From positions 1 to 64,000 of the forward strand of contig SCTM01000041.1 of assembly GCA_004297485.1 (NCBI GenBank): DNA of 64,000 nucleotides. Direction: 5' to 3'. Below are positions 41,811-50,225 of the stretch, piece after piece (the stretch's first letter is position 1; every line of letters begins with the position of its first letter). The position numbers and the translations under genes were made by a program. The notes under the pieces were generated by a model that did not search any database, was not told the origin of the DNA, and saw nothing but the letters and a program-made list of their open reading frames with translations. This stretch comes from Rhodospirillaceae bacterium. Its GTDB lineage: Bacteria; Pseudomonadota; Alphaproteobacteria; Rhodospirillales; Rhodospirillaceae.

Positions 41811-42740
41811 ATGCACGCCGCTCCCGATACATATGCGATCGATCTTCCGGCGCTCCACAGCGAACTGGCAATGCCGTATACGCTGACGCCGGGGCGCGCA
41901 GCGGGAACTTTTCTCGCGGAAATCGGAAAGCGCCGGATCATCGGCTCCCGCTTTGCTTCGGGCCTGACCATCGCACCCGCCGAGGACTTCTCGCCCACGG
42001 ACGGCGAAAGCGATTTTGAATTCGTGGAAGTTCCCGCGACCGGTGTTCTCACGGCCTTCACACAAGTCGGCGGCGACATCATCGGCCTGATTCGCCTGGA
42101 CGGATGCGACAACGATTTCCCTCACCACATTGTCGAGGCGGAATTCGGCAAGCTGGCCACGGGCGTACGTGTTGAAGCAGTCTGGGCGGAGGGCGTGGAA
42201 AACTCGATCCTTGCGATCACGGGATTCCGCCCCGCCCCCGGCACGCCGATTGGCAAAGCACGTCCCGCCGGCGATACCGCCGCGCCGGTCACCGTGATCC
42301 TATATACCATGAAGCTGCACTACGAGCATGCATACGGCCCCTATTACGCGCGCCTCTTCGATGAAATCCGCACCAACCGAAGGATCATGGGCGTGCGAAC
42401 GTCGGACGGTGATACGGCGCTCCTGCCGCCGCGCGAGATCGACGACATTACCCATCGCCGCACCGGCACCTGGAAAGCCTGCAAGGACACCGGGACGATA
42501 CGGGCGTGTTCGATCATCAATATGGAGTTTTTGGGGCAGACCCGCCCACCGCCCTATGTCTATGCGGAAATCGTGCTCGACGGGGCGTCGACGCGGTTGA
42601 TCCACATGATCACCATCGACAGCGTTGAAGCAGCGAAGACGCGAATCAAACCGGGAACGCGCGTCCGCGCAATCTGGCGCAAGGGCGAGCGCGAGGGTTC
42701 GTTGCGCGACATCGAGCGCTTTGAAGTGATCGATGGTTGA
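41811..42740 (+). CDS. Tandem OB-fold (DUF35-like) protein without zinc ligands
   Basis: A 309-residue protein that appears to contain two DUF35-like halves (about residues 20-145 and 165-309). Each has the arrangement of a linker helix, ribbon position and OB-fold, but the zinc-ribbon cysteines are missing in both: GSRFASGLTIAPAEDF in the first and GVRTSDGDTALLPPRE in the second. An excellent ribosome site AAGGAG precedes ATG 41811. It follows two Cys-less thiolase-like genes and likely forms their partner, one OB-fold half per subunit. Its end overlaps the next gene by eight bases. I do not know a characterised protein with exactly this make-up. Confidence 0.75.
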   Translation: MHAAPDTYAIDLPALHSELAMPYTLTPGRAAGTFLAEIGKRRIIGSRFASGLTIAPAEDFSPTDGESDFEFVEVPATGVLTAFTQVGGDIIGLIRLDGCDNDFPHHIVEAEFGKLATGVRVEAVWAEGVENSILAITGFRPAPGTPIGKARPAGDTAAPVTVILYTMKLHYEHAYGPYYARLFDEIRTNRRIMGVRTSDGDTALLPPREIDDITHRRTGTWKACKDTGTIRACSIINMEFLGQTRPPPYVYAEIVLDGASTRLIHMITIDSVEAAKTRIKPGTRVRAIWRKGEREGSLRDIERFEVIDG

Positions 42741-43593
42741 GATGATGCCAACGCACGAGCCATTCACGATTACGTCGCTCCGACTGGGTGAACTTTACCT
42801 TCCGCACGGCGGCGGACTCATGCGCGACCCGATGCATTGTTGGCTTGTCCGCGGGAAGGGCATCAACATTCTCGTCGACAGCGGCATGGCCGACATCGCC
42901 ACGGTCCAGGCGCGCATGAACGTCGGTGGTTTCGGCGGCGGGCACGCGGCGTTGCGCACCGCGTTAGCAAGCGAAGGATTGGGACCCGATGACATCCAAT
43001 ATGTCGTCTTGACGCACTTGCATTTCGACCACGCCGAAAATCTCGACCTGTTCCCGAACGCCTGCGTCGTCGTGCAGCGCGACGAACTGTTCGCGGCGGT
43101 CGATCCGGTGCCGTCGCAACGCATTTATTACTGGCGCTCGATAACCCAGGGCGTGCTTGAGCGCAAACGCCCGAACGCCCTGCGGTTGGTTGACGGCGAT
43201 GTCGAGTTCTTCCCCGGATTCCAACTGTTGAAAGTGCCGAGCCATACGGAGGGGATGCAGGTGGCCGTGGTAACGACCAAAGCAGGGCGCGCCGCGTTGG
43301 TATCCGACCTGGGGGATCACTATCGATACTGGTTCCCGGCCGACCGGCGCGCGACCGCGCATCCGCAGCGGTCGCTCGCCGGGGCATTCCTGACCGGCAG
43401 CATACGCTCGTCGAGCGAACGCGACTGGCAAGCGGCCATGCAGCGTGTGGTCGACAACAGCGATATCGTCGTGCCGGCCCATGATTTCCGCATTCCCATG
43501 CGCATGCCCGAGCAGTGGTTTGCAATCCCCGAGTCGACCGACGGCGATCTTGCACAGGTGCCGCCCCCGGCTCGCGATAATGCGGGGGCGTGA
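42733..43593 (+). CDS. Metallo-beta-lactamase-fold hydrolase
   Basis: A 286-residue MBL-fold protein with H95-x-H97-x-D99-H100 in THLHFDHAEN, further ligands in VPSHTEG, VSDLGDH and VPAHDF. This is the lactonase/thioesterase-type set for two metals. In this context it may open a lactone or hydrolyse a CoA thioester of the pathway. It overlaps the OB-fold gene by eight bases and ends two bases before the crotonase start, which indicates tight operon coupling. Confidence 0.9.
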   Translation: MVEMMPTHEPFTITSLRLGELYLPHGGGLMRDPMHCWLVRGKGINILVDSGMADIATVQARMNVGGFGGGHAALRTALASEGLGPDDIQYVVLTHLHFDHAENLDLFPNACVVVQRDELFAAVDPVPSQRIYYWRSITQGVLERKRPNALRLVDGDVEFFPGFQLLKVPSHTEGMQVAVVTTKAGRAALVSDLGDHYRYWFPADRRATAHPQRSLAGAFLTGSIRSSSERDWQAAMQRVVDNSDIVVPAHDFRIPMRMPEQWFAIPESTDGDLAQVPPPARDNAGA

Positions 43594-43594
43594 C

Positions 43595-44392
43595 ATGGCT
43601 TTTCAAACTCTTCTTTACGAAGTGAACGATCGCATCGCTACCGTCACCCTCAATCGCCCCGAGGCAATGAATGCCACGACCGACGAAATGTATCGGGAGC
43701 TCTCGGCGTTGTGGCGAGATATAGCTGCCGACAAGAACGTCGCGTGCGTCATTCTAACCGGGGCCGGTCGCGGCTTCTGTGCGGGGGCCGATCTCAAGGC
43801 CCGCAAGGACGATATGAGCCCGCTGCAGCGGCGCGCGCGGCACCGCTGGATTCTCAAGGACGTTCTCGAGCCGCTGGTTCGTCTCGAAAAGCCTGTGATC
43901 GCGGCGGTTAACGGCGCGGCCGTGGGCGCAGGCTTCAACATCGCGCTTGCCTGCGACTTCATCATCGCCAGCGATCAAGCGAGCTTTGTGCAGGCGTTCG
44001 CGCGAGTCGGTCTCGTCCCCGATCTGGGCGGCCTGTATCTGCTCGGCCGGGTTATCGGCATCAACAAGGCCAAGGAACTGTGTTTCACTGCGCGCAAGGT
44101 ATCGGCGCAGGAAGCATCGACAATGGGTATCGTCAATCATGTCGTCCCGCATGACCGGTTGCTCGCGGAGACTTGGGTGATCGCCGCGGCGATCGCAAAG
44201 GGCTCGCCAACCGCGCTGGCGATGACCAAGACGCTGCTGGATAGAGGCACAAACGCTACGCTCGATCAGATGCTCGAATTCGAAAGCTACGCCACGACCG
44301 TCGCTTTTCTGACGCCCGAGTATGAGGAAGGCGTGCGGGCATTTCGCGAAAAGCGCGCACCCGATTTCGCCGCGATTGCCGCAAAGGATTGA
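43595..44392 (+). CDS. Crotonase family, PaaG-like isomerase/hydratase
   Basis: A 265-residue crotonase with FCAGADL at 61-67. The first hydratase Glu position is Asn115 in GAGFNIALACD and an Asp143 is present in GLVPDLGG, the arrangement of PaaG-type enoyl-CoA isomerases, which also open ring epoxides to oxepin-CoA. The ATG at 43595 follows the MBL gene directly. Together with the following dehydrogenase pair it forms the beta-oxidation part of the second module. Confidence 0.88.
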   Translation: MAFQTLLYEVNDRIATVTLNRPEAMNATTDEMYRELSALWRDIAADKNVACVILTGAGRGFCAGADLKARKDDMSPLQRRARHRWILKDVLEPLVRLEKPVIAAVNGAAVGAGFNIALACDFIIASDQASFVQAFARVGLVPDLGGLYLLGRVIGINKAKELCFTARKVSAQEASTMGIVNHVVPHDRLLAETWVIAAAIAKGSPTALAMTKTLLDRGTNATLDQMLEFESYATTVAFLTPEYEEGVRAFREKRAPDFAAIAAKD

Positions 44393-44395
44393 GCG

Positions 44396-45583
44396 TTGGA
44401 CTTTTCATATTCCCCCGCCGAAACCGAGTTCCGCACGGCATTGCGGTCGTGGCTTGCAGATGCCTTGCCCACCGGCTGGGGAGAGACGGTTTTCGAGCCG
44501 AAGGATGAAGACGAGCGCGCCCGATTTCGTCTCGACTGGGAGCGCAAGCTGCACGCCGGTGGATGGAGCGGGATCAACTGGCCCAGGGCGTACGGAGGCC
44601 GCGGCGCGACCCTGGTCGAGCGTGCCATTTTTGCCGAGGAAATGGCGCGCGCGCGCGCGCCGGAGGGACTGAATATCATCGTCGGACACAACCTCGTCGG
44701 CACGACATTGCTGCGGCACGGCACAGAGGCACAAAAGCAGCGATTCCTGCCCAAGATCATTTCGTCCGAGGAAGTCTGGTGTCAGGGCTTTTCGGAGCCG
44801 AACGCGGGGTCGGATCTGGCGTCGGTCCGGACGCGGGCTGAGCGGCGCGGCGACAAATTCATCGTCAACGGCCAAAAAATCTGGACCAGCTTCGCGCAAT
44901 ACGCCGACTGGTGTATTGCTCTGGTGCGTACTGATCCCGAGGTACGCAAACATGCCGGCTTGAGCTTTCTGCTGATCAACATGAAGACTCCGGGCATCAC
45001 GATCCGCCCCTTGCGCCAGATTTCAGGGGAATCGGAATTCAACGAGATGTTTTTTGACGACGTCCAGGTCCCCGCCGAGAACATCGTCGGTGAGGTCAAC
45101 GGAGGCTGGGCCATCGCCATGACAACACTGGCCTTCGAACGCGGCCCCGAAGACGCCTTGGGACGGCAGATGCGGTTTAAGCAAGAGCTCGATGAGTTAC
45201 TTACGACCCTCGCGAGCCTCAAACGGGACGGCGGCCACGTCATCGACGATCCTATCATCCGCCAGAAACTCGCCAAATCGATTACCGAAGTTGAGATCAT
45301 GCGGCTTAACGCGCTGCGCAGTATCAGCAGATATCTGAATGGTGAGGATCGTGGGCCGGATGTATCGCTCATGAAGCTCTTTTGGAGTCATGCCGCACAG
45401 CGCTTGTACGATACCGCGCTCGAGGCACTCGGCCCGCTCGCGCCGCTTTGGGGAAGCGCCGCGACCGCAGGCGGTCGGTTCCAGTTGAGCTGGCTCCAGT
45501 CAAAGGCCTTTACCATCTATTCGGGCTCGTCCGAAATCCAACGCAATATCATCGGCGAGCGCATGCTCGGCTTACCGCGTTAG
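44396..45583 (+). CDS. Acyl-CoA dehydrogenase, larger subunit of a second pair
   Basis: A 395-residue FadE-type subunit with GFSEPNAGSDLASVRT, NGQKIWTSFA and the C-terminal SGSSEIQRNIIGERMLGLP. The start appears to be TTG at 44396, eight bases after AAAGGA and three bases after the crotonase stop. Like 14042-15265 it is followed or preceded by a divergent FadE partner, here downstream, giving a second alpha-beta dehydrogenase suited to bulky acyl-CoA substrates. Confidence 0.9.
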   Translation: MDFSYSPAETEFRTALRSWLADALPTGWGETVFEPKDEDERARFRLDWERKLHAGGWSGINWPRAYGGRGATLVERAIFAEEMARARAPEGLNIIVGHNLVGTTLLRHGTEAQKQRFLPKIISSEEVWCQGFSEPNAGSDLASVRTRAERRGDKFIVNGQKIWTSFAQYADWCIALVRTDPEVRKHAGLSFLLINMKTPGITIRPLRQISGESEFNEMFFDDVQVPAENIVGEVNGGWAIAMTTLAFERGPEDALGRQMRFKQELDELLTTLASLKRDGGHVIDDPIIRQKLAKSITEVEIMRLNALRSISRYLNGEDRGPDVSLMKLFWSHAAQRLYDTALEALGPLAPLWGSAATAGGRFQLSWLQSKAFTIYSGSSEIQRNIIGERMLGLPR

Positions 45584-45592
45584 GGGGCGTCC

Positions 45593-46723
45593 ATGAACTT
45601 CGGATTCGACGGAACGCAGCGCAGCTTGGGCGATACCGTCGCGCGCCTGTTGCAAAGCGTTCCGGCGCTGACGGCACCCGATCTTGATCCGCGCCAGAGC
45701 GACAGAGTCTATGAAATGCTTGCCGAGTGTGGATTGTTCGCGCTGCTGGTGCCCGAAAGCTGCGGTGGCACAGGTCTGTCGCTTGTGGATACCGCTCTTG
45801 CGGTCGAAAGTCTGGGCGGTGGTCTTGCACCGCCCGCGGTCATTGCAACCCTTGCTGCAACCGATGCCATTGTCCGTCATGGCCATGAGGGCCAGCGGCG
45901 GGAACTCTTGCCAAAAATCGCATCGGGCGAGTTGAGGGTTGCCATCGCGCTACTTGAGCCGGGATGCGGCTACGATCCTCATACGATGAAAAGCACGATT
46001 GCGAACGGTCGCCTGACCGGGCGCAAACTGCTGGTGCCGGGCGCGGCGGAAGCGGACCTGCTGCTCATCGTCACCGGGTCCGGCGGCAAGCCGACGCTGG
46101 CATTACTCGATGCACGATCGGGCGGCGTTGCCACTCAGGTTCAGGAGAGTCTCGATCCGACCGCTGATTTCCACGAGGTGGTTCTGAAGAATGTCGCCGT
46201 GAGGCCGGAGTCGCTGTTGGGTGGCGCATCGCCGGAGCGGGCCGTCGAGCGGCTCATGGATGTCTCGGCCACGCTCCATGCCGGAATGCTCATGGGTATT
46301 GCCGCGCAGATGCTCCACAAGACGGTTGAATACGCAAAAATCCGCGTCCAGTTCGGGCAGGCCATCGGCGCATTCCAGGCGATCAAGCATCGCTGCGCAG
46401 ACATGGCTGTTGCGGTTGAGGCGGGCCAATCCGCGGCATACTACGCCTTCTGGGCGATTGCCGAGGACAGTTCAGACTCTCCGCGCGCCGCCGCGATGGC
46501 CAAGAGCTATTGCGGTGAGGTGGCGCGCATGGTGTGCAATGAGGCGATTCAGGTTCATGGCGGCATGGGCTTTACGTGGGAGCTTGGGCTGCACCGCTAT
46601 CTGCGGCGTGCCAAGGTTCTAGAGCACGCATTTGGCGAGGGCGCTTGGCACAATGAGAGAATTGTGGCGGCGACGCTGGCTGCGCTCATACCGGAGACAA
46701 ACCGCCAGTGGGAAGTTGCCTAG
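45593..46723 (+). CDS. Acyl-CoA dehydrogenase, smaller subunit of a second pair
   Basis: A 376-residue FadE-type subunit with the RVQFGQAIGAFQAIKHR segment and the VHGGMGFTWELGLHRYLRRA signature near the C-terminus, closely resembling 12933-14045. The ATG at 45593 follows AGGGGG. It ends the plus-strand operon of the second module. The pair order is inverted relative to the first pair, which argues for independent assembly rather than recent duplication of the whole block. Confidence 0.9.
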   Translation: MNFGFDGTQRSLGDTVARLLQSVPALTAPDLDPRQSDRVYEMLAECGLFALLVPESCGGTGLSLVDTALAVESLGGGLAPPAVIATLAATDAIVRHGHEGQRRELLPKIASGELRVAIALLEPGCGYDPHTMKSTIANGRLTGRKLLVPGAAEADLLLIVTGSGGKPTLALLDARSGGVATQVQESLDPTADFHEVVLKNVAVRPESLLGGASPERAVERLMDVSATLHAGMLMGIAAQMLHKTVEYAKIRVQFGQAIGAFQAIKHRCADMAVAVEAGQSAAYYAFWAIAEDSSDSPRAAAMAKSYCGEVARMVCNEAIQVHGGMGFTWELGLHRYLRRAKVLEHAFGEGAWHNERIVAATLAALIPETNRQWEVA

Positions 46724-46748
46724 AACAAGATTTGATGACGTTGAATTG

Positions 46749-46812
46749 CCCCCTCACCGCCTCACTCCGCTCGGCACCATCTCCCCGTTGGGGAGAGGGT
46801 TGGGGTGAGGGG
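46749..46812. repeat. Nested inverted-repeat (REP-like) element between convergent genes
   Basis: Outer arms CCCCTCACC (near 46750-46758) and GGTGAGGGG (46804-46812) enclose an inner stem TCTCCCC (46780-46786), GTT, GGGGAGA (46790-46796). Such CTCCCC-GGGGAG elements are common dispersed intergenic repeats in proteobacteria. It lies between the last dehydrogenase and the convergent TetR gene and may act as a two-way terminator. Confidence 0.7.
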
Positions 46813-46875
46813 ACAGCGCGCTTCAACGTGAAGCAATCAGGCTCACTGAACTGGACGTGCGGCATCGCCAGCGGG

Positions 46876-47652
46876 CTAACGCCGTCGCGGCGCATTGCGC
46901 GCGGATTGCTCAACGCGCAGCTCTTCCGCGAGCAAATTAAGTATTCGCTCAACGATCGCCGTGCCCGCTTTGGTCAGGTTCCGTGGTCGCCGATATAGGA
47001 TCCAGGTTATAATGACTTGGTTCAATCCGCCGATGAGGATCGCGGCGGTTTCGTAAGGATCACGCATGGCGGACCATGCGCCTTCATCCATCCCCTGACG
47101 GATGAGGAGCACAAGTACGCGTGCGAAATCGTCGATGCTATGACGCAACTCCTCCGTGTCATTGACGAACACGCTCGGCCAAATTTCCAGATAAAAAAGT
47201 CGCGCCCATTCGGCATTTTCGCGGGCGAAATCGGCGGACATCGACATGTAAAGGAGGATCCGCTCGCGCGCGTCCGTCACGCCCGCCACGGCGTCGCGGT
47301 ATTTCGAGAAAAAGGCGGCGAGGTACGACAACGGGACCTCGGAGGCCAATTCCTCCTTGCTCTTGTAGTAGTCGTAGAGGGTCGACGTCGGCACACCGGC
47401 TTCGGCAGCAATGTCCGCAATCTTAGGCCTTGAGATGCCGTCGCGCGCGAACACCCGAAGGGCGGCGTTCATGATTTGCTGCGCGGTTCGCTTGCTGCGA
47501 TCCTGTTTGCGATTGCTCACGCGCTTCGGCCGGTCTGCGATCGTGGCCAGAAGCGCGTCGAACGAATCCGCGTGCGCAAGCCGGACAGGAGCCTCCGGCG
47601 TGTCCGATGCAGACTCCGTCGTGGGTTTGAGGTCACTTATACGGGTGGCCAC
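46876..47652 (-). CDS. TetR-family transcriptional regulator of the second module
   Basis: A 258-residue TetR protein with a long N-terminal tail of about 55 residues before the helix-turn-helix (RPKIADIAAEAGVPTSTLYDYYKSKEEL, by its key positions). The C-terminal helices form the ligand pocket. An open frame runs back to 47793, but GTG 47652 has GGGGAGAG eight bases upstream and the longer frame would cover the inverted repeat at 47749-47765. That repeat matches four others that flank the second module, so autoregulation and control of 35.6-46.7 kb by this protein are the best inference. Confidence 0.88.
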   Translation of the reverse strand: MATRISDLKPTTESASDTPEAPVRLAHADSFDALLATIADRPKRVSNRKQDRSKRTAQQIMNAALRVFARDGISRPKIADIAAEAGVPTSTLYDYYKSKEELASEVPLSYLAAFFSKYRDAVAGVTDARERILLYMSMSADFARENAEWARLFYLEIWPSVFVNDTEELRHSIDDFARVLVLLIRQGMDEGAWSAMRDPYETAAILIGGLNQVIITWILYRRPRNLTKAGTAIVERILNLLAEELRVEQSARNAPRRR

Positions 47653-47962
47653 GTTCGACGCTCTCCCCATGCAGGCAACGCGTGACCATGTCCCGACCGA
47701 GTCCGGCGTTGCAGAAGCTTCCTCGCACAGCGGCCACCGCCGGACAAGTCCGATAAAAACTCGGATTGCGTCCACCCGTGTGATTGCAAACAAGGTTATT
47801 TACGACAAATTCCGTGGCCAGATGGTGATCTATTCCGACTAAACGTCAATTGCAAATTGAAGCCTGCCGCTCGGTTCCGTCGTGATGCATTCGGCCGGCC
47901 GTGGCGCGCGTGCCTGATGCCCCGCGCGCGGCGTGAAAAAACGCACCTCGAATGCGGGGAAA
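47653..47962. other. Promoter region of the second TetR gene
   Basis: This 310-base stretch lies between the LLM oxidoreductase stop and the TetR start, both on the minus strand. It contains the TCCGA-N7-TCGGA element at 47749-47765 and an AT-rich part near 47790-47850. Although open in the TetR frame up to 47793, I see no evidence that it is translated. Confidence 0.5.
47749..47765. promoter_or_regulatory. TCCGA-N7-TCGGA operator before TetR gene
   Basis: TCCGA-TAAAAAC-TCGGA has exact five-base arms and the AT-rich seven-base spacer of the module 2 elements. It lies about 97 bases upstream of the TetR GTG, as expected for autoregulation. Confidence 0.65.
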
Positions 47963-48853
47963 TTATCTTCCCTTAAGATAGCCTTCCGCGATCTCGTCGA
48001 GCCGCCGCTGCATACCGTCGATACCATAGTCGGGCGCCGTCCCTTCCTTGCCGGGACAAAACAATACCAGGCGATGGGCCCCTGCGGCGGCATAGTCATC
48101 TAGAATCTGACAGGGCTCGGCATCCTCGTAGACGAGGCAGCTAATCTCGATCTCGCGGAAGTCGCGCCCCTGTTTTTCACATTCCCGTTTGATGAAAGCG
48201 ATCCGCTCGGCGAGGACCTTGGTCGTCATGAGGCCGCGGCCGGTACCCGGCATCCAACCGCTTCCATAAGTCGCCACGTCCTTCAGGGCCGCATCCACGA
48301 AAGCGCCAATATGGATCGGCGGATGCGGCTTCTGAACAGGCTTTGGATATTGGCGCACGAGGGGAAAGCTCACGAACTCGCCTTCATGACTGGCGTCGTC
48401 CTCGGCCCACAGCTTGATCATCGCCCGGACATAATCCCGCGTCACCCCCCAGCGGCGCGAAAAATCAATGCCGAACAACGCCGCTTCTTCCGCGTTCCAT
48501 CCGGACCCGATGCCGAATATGAAGCGCCCGTTGGAATAACGATCCAGGGTCGCAACCGTTTTTGCGAGCTCCAGGGGATGATGCTCGGCGACAAGACAGA
48601 TGGCTGTGCCGATCTTGATCCTGGTCGTGACGGCCGCGGCGAAGGATAGCGAGACGAATGGCGCCGGCAGTTCATAGTAAAAATCCGGCAACTCGAGGCC
48701 GGACGCCGACGGCCGCTTCGATTCCCTACCGACCGGGACAGCGGTGTGCTCGCCGACGAAAAATGACTCAAATCCCCGCTCCTCACAGGCGCGTGCCATG
48801 GTCGCGGGGTCAGCTGTCTTATTGCTCAATGGTGCGACTACGCCGATCTTCAT
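47963..48853 (-). CDS. LLM-class flavin-dependent oxidoreductase
   Basis: A 296-residue luciferase-like TIM-barrel protein with the F420/FMN-type pattern FVGEHTAVP near residue 33, FGIGSGWNAEEA near 115 and PPIHIGA near 180. Family members include F420-dependent dehydrogenases and FMN monooxygenases; the cofactor cannot be fixed here. The ATG at 48853 follows GAGGACG. It lies outside the two clear regulons but next to the second TetR, so a part in the same pathway is possible. Confidence 0.87.
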   Translation of the reverse strand: MKIGVVAPLSNKTADPATMARACEERGFESFFVGEHTAVPVGRESKRPSASGLELPDFYYELPAPFVSLSFAAAVTTRIKIGTAICLVAEHHPLELAKTVATLDRYSNGRFIFGIGSGWNAEEAALFGIDFSRRWGVTRDYVRAMIKLWAEDDASHEGEFVSFPLVRQYPKPVQKPHPPIHIGAFVDAALKDVATYGSGWMPGTGRGLMTTKVLAERIAFIKRECEKQGRDFREIEISCLVYEDAEPCQILDDYAAAGAHRLVLFCPGKEGTAPDYGIDGMQRRLDEIAEGYLKGR

Positions 48854-48931
48854 CGTCCTCACCTTCACCCGGCCAATCAAATCCAATTGGGATAGTAAGC
48901 GCACCTGTCACGGGCGCAACACGGTAAGATG

Positions 48932-50167
48932 CTATTGTGGCCTAAGGGCGCGGAGAACAACCGGCCCCAACAGAACCCCACCCGCCAAGACACCGAAGGC
49001 TCGCGTCCACGCACCGACGCCGCTTCCATGGTCCAACACAAGGCCCACAACCGACGGAGAGATTCCGGCGGCGAGGAAGCCAAGTACGGAGTGCACTGCG
49101 AGAGTTGCTCCTTGCCGACCAGGGGCCGCGAAATGCACCGCGCCCGCCGTCAACGCGCCCGAGTCTGCGCTTACGAGAAAACTGTAAGCCGAGCAGATAA
49201 GAAATGCGCTGAGCAAGGAAAGCGAAAGCGTTGGAACGCTAAGCGCGACTGATGCCGACATGAGCATGACCATGCAAATAACGCGCACCCTGCCGAAGCG
49301 TGCCGACAATTCATTTCCGATGATGCTTGCCGGAAGGCCAACGAGGAGTACGAAAGATGCCAACAGCGGCACCTGGACCGCGCTGGTGCCAGATAGCGTC
49401 GCAACAAAAACCAAAAAGGTGACGATCCACGCACGGAACCCGTACAATTCCCACATATGTGCTGCGTAAGCTAAGTTGAAGGCCAGGGATGACGTGTTGG
49501 AAAATGCGGGCTTCAGATTTAACGTCTCCCGCCAGCTGGGAACTTTCCCAACTGCAGGTGCCGCAATTACCGTTGCACATATGGACGCGGCAATGAGAGC
49601 ACCGATCGCAGCAACGGCGAAGGCACCGCGCCAGCCGAAACCATGTCCGGCCAAGCCTGCGGTCAACACGGCGACACTGGCGCCAGCGCTAAATGTCGCT
49701 GTGTAATATGCCACGGCCCGTTGGCGAAGCGTCGGCGACAAGCGATCAGAAAGAACTCTGAGCCCTGGGAGGTAAGTGCCCGCCAGGCCTATGCCTGAGG
49801 CAAGACGAAATGGCATCGCCGAAACCCAGCCGGTTGCGACCAATGCAAGGAGGATGGATGCGACTGAGGATAAGATTGCCGAAAATACAAATATCCGTTT
49901 TGGATCGACCCTATCGCTAAGCGCCAGTAACACCGGGGACGCAAGAAGGTACCCCGTCTGGAACGATCCATCGACAAGCCCGGCCTGAGCATTACTCATG
50001 TGCCAAGACGACCGGAGCGCCGGAATAAGTGGCGCGTAGGTTCCAGCAGGTATTGTCGCCAGCAGTTCCGCACAACACATTAGGACGATCAGCCGATATG
50101 GTGCCGACAAGTTCATCAGGCTGAGTTGCTCAAGAACGTGGTCGCGGAGCGCGCTATCTGCCGCCAT
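48932..50167 (-). CDS. MFS transporter
   Basis: A 411-residue membrane protein with about twelve hydrophobic helices; the loop after helix 2 reads ALSDRVDPKR, a variant of the MFS loop motif. It starts at ATG 50167. The upstream gene is on the same strand but 58 bases away with no clear coupling; the LLM enzyme follows after 78 bases. Substrate unknown. Its base composition is a little less GC-rich than the catabolic genes. Confidence 0.88.
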   Translation of the reverse strand: MAADSALRDHVLEQLSLMNLSAPYRLIVLMCCAELLATIPAGTYAPLIPALRSSWHMSNAQAGLVDGSFQTGYLLASPVLLALSDRVDPKRIFVFSAILSSVASILLALVATGWVSAMPFRLASGIGLAGTYLPGLRVLSDRLSPTLRQRAVAYYTATFSAGASVAVLTAGLAGHGFGWRGAFAVAAIGALIAASICATVIAAPAVGKVPSWRETLNLKPAFSNTSSLAFNLAYAAHMWELYGFRAWIVTFLVFVATLSGTSAVQVPLLASFVLLVGLPASIIGNELSARFGRVRVICMVMLMSASVALSVPTLSLSLLSAFLICSAYSFLVSADSGALTAGAVHFAAPGRQGATLAVHSVLGFLAAGISPSVVGLVLDHGSGVGAWTRAFGVLAGGVLLGPVVLRALRPQ

Positions 50168-50225
50168 TGTAACATGTGAGGTTGCGCCCTTAGCCTCATA
50201 TTAATATAGGCAGCACCTTGCCTGC

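Noticed and set aside
47653..47793. N-terminal extension of the second TetR protein
   Set aside because: The extension has no ribosome site as good as that at GTG 47652 and would overlap the TCCGA-N7-TCGGA operator.
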